A DNA stretch of 64,000 bases from an uncultured Rikenellaceae bacterium (GTDB taxonomy: Bacteria; Bacteroidota; Bacteroidia; Bacteroidales; Rikenellaceae): assembly GCA_946486375.1 (NCBI GenBank), contig CAMLTW010000008.1, forward strand, positions 33,375-97,374, read 5' to 3'. Every line of letters starts with the position of its first letter. Position 1 is the stretch's first letter. Made by a program: the position numbers and the translations under genes. Shown piece after piece: positions 63,506-64,000 of the stretch. Below the pieces are notes generated by a model that worked only from the letters and a program-made list of their open reading frames with translations, searched no databases and had not been told where the DNA came from.

Positions 63506-63523
63506 GTTCCTTCGATTTTTGCA

Positions 63524-63531
63524 CAAAGATA
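63524..63531 (-). promoter_or_regulatory. -7 box of the btuC operon
   Basis: TATCTTTG on the minus strand, about 18 bases before the btuC ATG. No -33 box at the usual distance. No riboswitch or other leader fits in the short distance, unlike the btuG-btuB operon. Confidence 0.6.
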
Positions 63532-63603
63532 ACATTTTTCGTCCGGGTCGGTCGGCATCTCGACTTCAAAAGAGGGGGGATCGGTTCGGCTGATTCCGGT
63601 TCA

Positions 63604-63649
63604 GCATCACGGGAAACGCATCCGGGCTTGACTGTTTCCGGCATGACGC
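63604..63649 (-). repeat. Interspersed repeat, third type
   Basis: Minus strand GCGTCATGCCGGAAACAGTC to GTTTCCCGTGATGC. The GGAAAC/GTTTCC stem lies inside GTCATGC/GTGATGC ends. Shares GCGTCAT and the flanking 13-mer with the other repeats. Confidence 0.6.
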
Positions 63650-63691
63650 AATCGAATCGGTTCCTTCCGACCATTCGAAAACCATCCTCCC

Positions 63692-63825
63692 GCGTCATGC
63701 TGAACAGAGGAAGACCAAAAGTATTCCGAGCCTCACTGACCAGAGCCCGCAGTCGCCGCCGGAGCGGCGGTGCGGAAAAAGCGGCGGGAAGTAGCACCCG
63801 CAACGCAGTTGCGACGTGAGCATCT
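63692..63825 (+). repeat. Long-form interspersed repeat, most complete copy
   Basis: 134 nt. GCGTCATGCTGAAC at the 5' end and GACGTGAGCATCT at the 3' end pair ATGCT with AGCAT. Inside: the GAGCCTCACTGACCAGAGCC block, CCGCC-GGAG-CGGCGG hairpin, GGAAAAAGCGGCGGGAAG and GCAAC-GCA-GTTGC hairpin. It is followed by a T-run. Confidence 0.75.
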
Positions 63826-63849
63826 TTTTTCTCCTTGTGTACTGGACAG

Positions 63850-63891
63850 AGATCCTCACGTCGGGCCATTCGGCCCTCCTCAGGATGACGC
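63850..63891 (-). repeat. Short-form interspersed repeat, ATCCT/AGGAT type
   Basis: 42 nt on the minus strand: GCGTCATCCTGAGGA, tip GGGCC-GAAT-GGCCC, GACGTGAGGATCT. Outer stem perfectly paired. Confidence 0.8.
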
Positions 63892-63937
63892 AAAGGCGGT
63901 AAGGCTTCCGGATGGTTAGAGGAAACCGGTTGCATCG

Positions 63938-64000
63938 CGTCATTCCGAACCGAGCAGGGCCTTCAGCCCTGCGAGCTCACCGACCGCAGCCCGTGGTCGT
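63938..64000 (+). repeat. Long-form interspersed repeat, cut by window edge
   Basis: GCGTCATTCCGAACCGAG, AGGGC-CTTCA-GCCCT hairpin and the GAGCTCACCGACCGCAGCCC block. The 3' half lies beyond the window. Confidence 0.65.

Noticed and set aside
62475..63935. N-terminal extension of the ABC ATPase frame to 828 codons
   Set aside because: It passes through btuC in another frame and into the repeat array. The ATG at 62474 gives a normal ATPase start overlapping btuC by 7 bases.
63506..64000. Cobalamin riboswitch upstream of btuC
   Set aside because: No B12 box or GCCACTG core was found; the region holds only a -7 box and repeats.

Overview
The window is chromosomal DNA from a GC-rich member of the Bacteroidota, most likely a Bacteroidales species of the Alistipes/Rikenellaceae type (an inference). 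Supporting signs are -7 promoter boxes of the TAnnTTTG type, often with a TTTG or TTG box 18-21 bases upstream; an LpxC-FabZ fusion; a bat operon; a lipidated TamA homologue (TamL); a DUF4924 protein; and a cobalamin-riboswitch operon with a BtuG-like surface lipoprotein.

Layout. 1-15100: one minus-strand ribosomal block, rpsL-rpsG-fusA-rpsJ-rplC...secY-map-infA, starting at a canonical promoter (15071-15100); infA is cut by the window edge. 15408-19751: a cobalamin-riboswitch operon (BtuG-like lipoprotein, second lipoprotein, BtuB-type receptor). 19855-22853: an RsuA/RluB-type pseudouridine synthase with a 265-residue Arg/Gly/Tyr-rich extension, divergent from a PatB/MalY-type C-S lyase. 23046-25573: ExbB, a four-helix membrane protein and two ExbD proteins. 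25713-26941: tRNA-Ser(GGA) and cytosolic asparaginase. 26999-33190: GH28, GH95 and a second GH28, all with export signals. 33204-39263: MoxR-DUF58-BatD-like-BatC-BatA-BatB. 39341-41219: interspersed structured repeats around one unknown gene and a probable structured ncRNA. 41253-45409: MTHFS (plus), then rplY-pth-S4 protein-DUF4924-prfB (minus), the last with the programmed +1 frameshift. 45415-47684: tRNA-Leu(GAG) and a third GH28. 47798-52775: rimP-nusA-infB. 52857-55090: lpxC/fabZ and lpxA. 55112-57929: TonB-like protein, YbhN-type membrane protein, endonuclease III (plus). 58061-63531: BtuC/BtuD-type ABC transporter, QueG and TamL (minus). 63604-64000: more of the repeats.

How the genes work together. 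Much of the window is translation machinery (ribosomal proteins, EF-G, IF-1, IF-2, RimP, NusA, RF2, Pth, L25). Cobalamin is a second theme: a riboswitch-controlled outer-membrane capture and import operon at 15-20 kb, and an inner-membrane transporter beside cobalamin-dependent QueG at 60-63.5 kb. The GH28/GH95 enzymes suggest use of pectic, possibly fucosylated, polysaccharide, without SusC/SusD nearby.

The least-explained items are (1) an interspersed repeat whose outer stem differs between copies with matching compensatory changes, in short (35-43 nt) and long (about 115-135 nt) forms, and (2) a 152-nt candidate ncRNA at 40560-40711 that begins at a canonical promoter and is closed by a long terminal stem.
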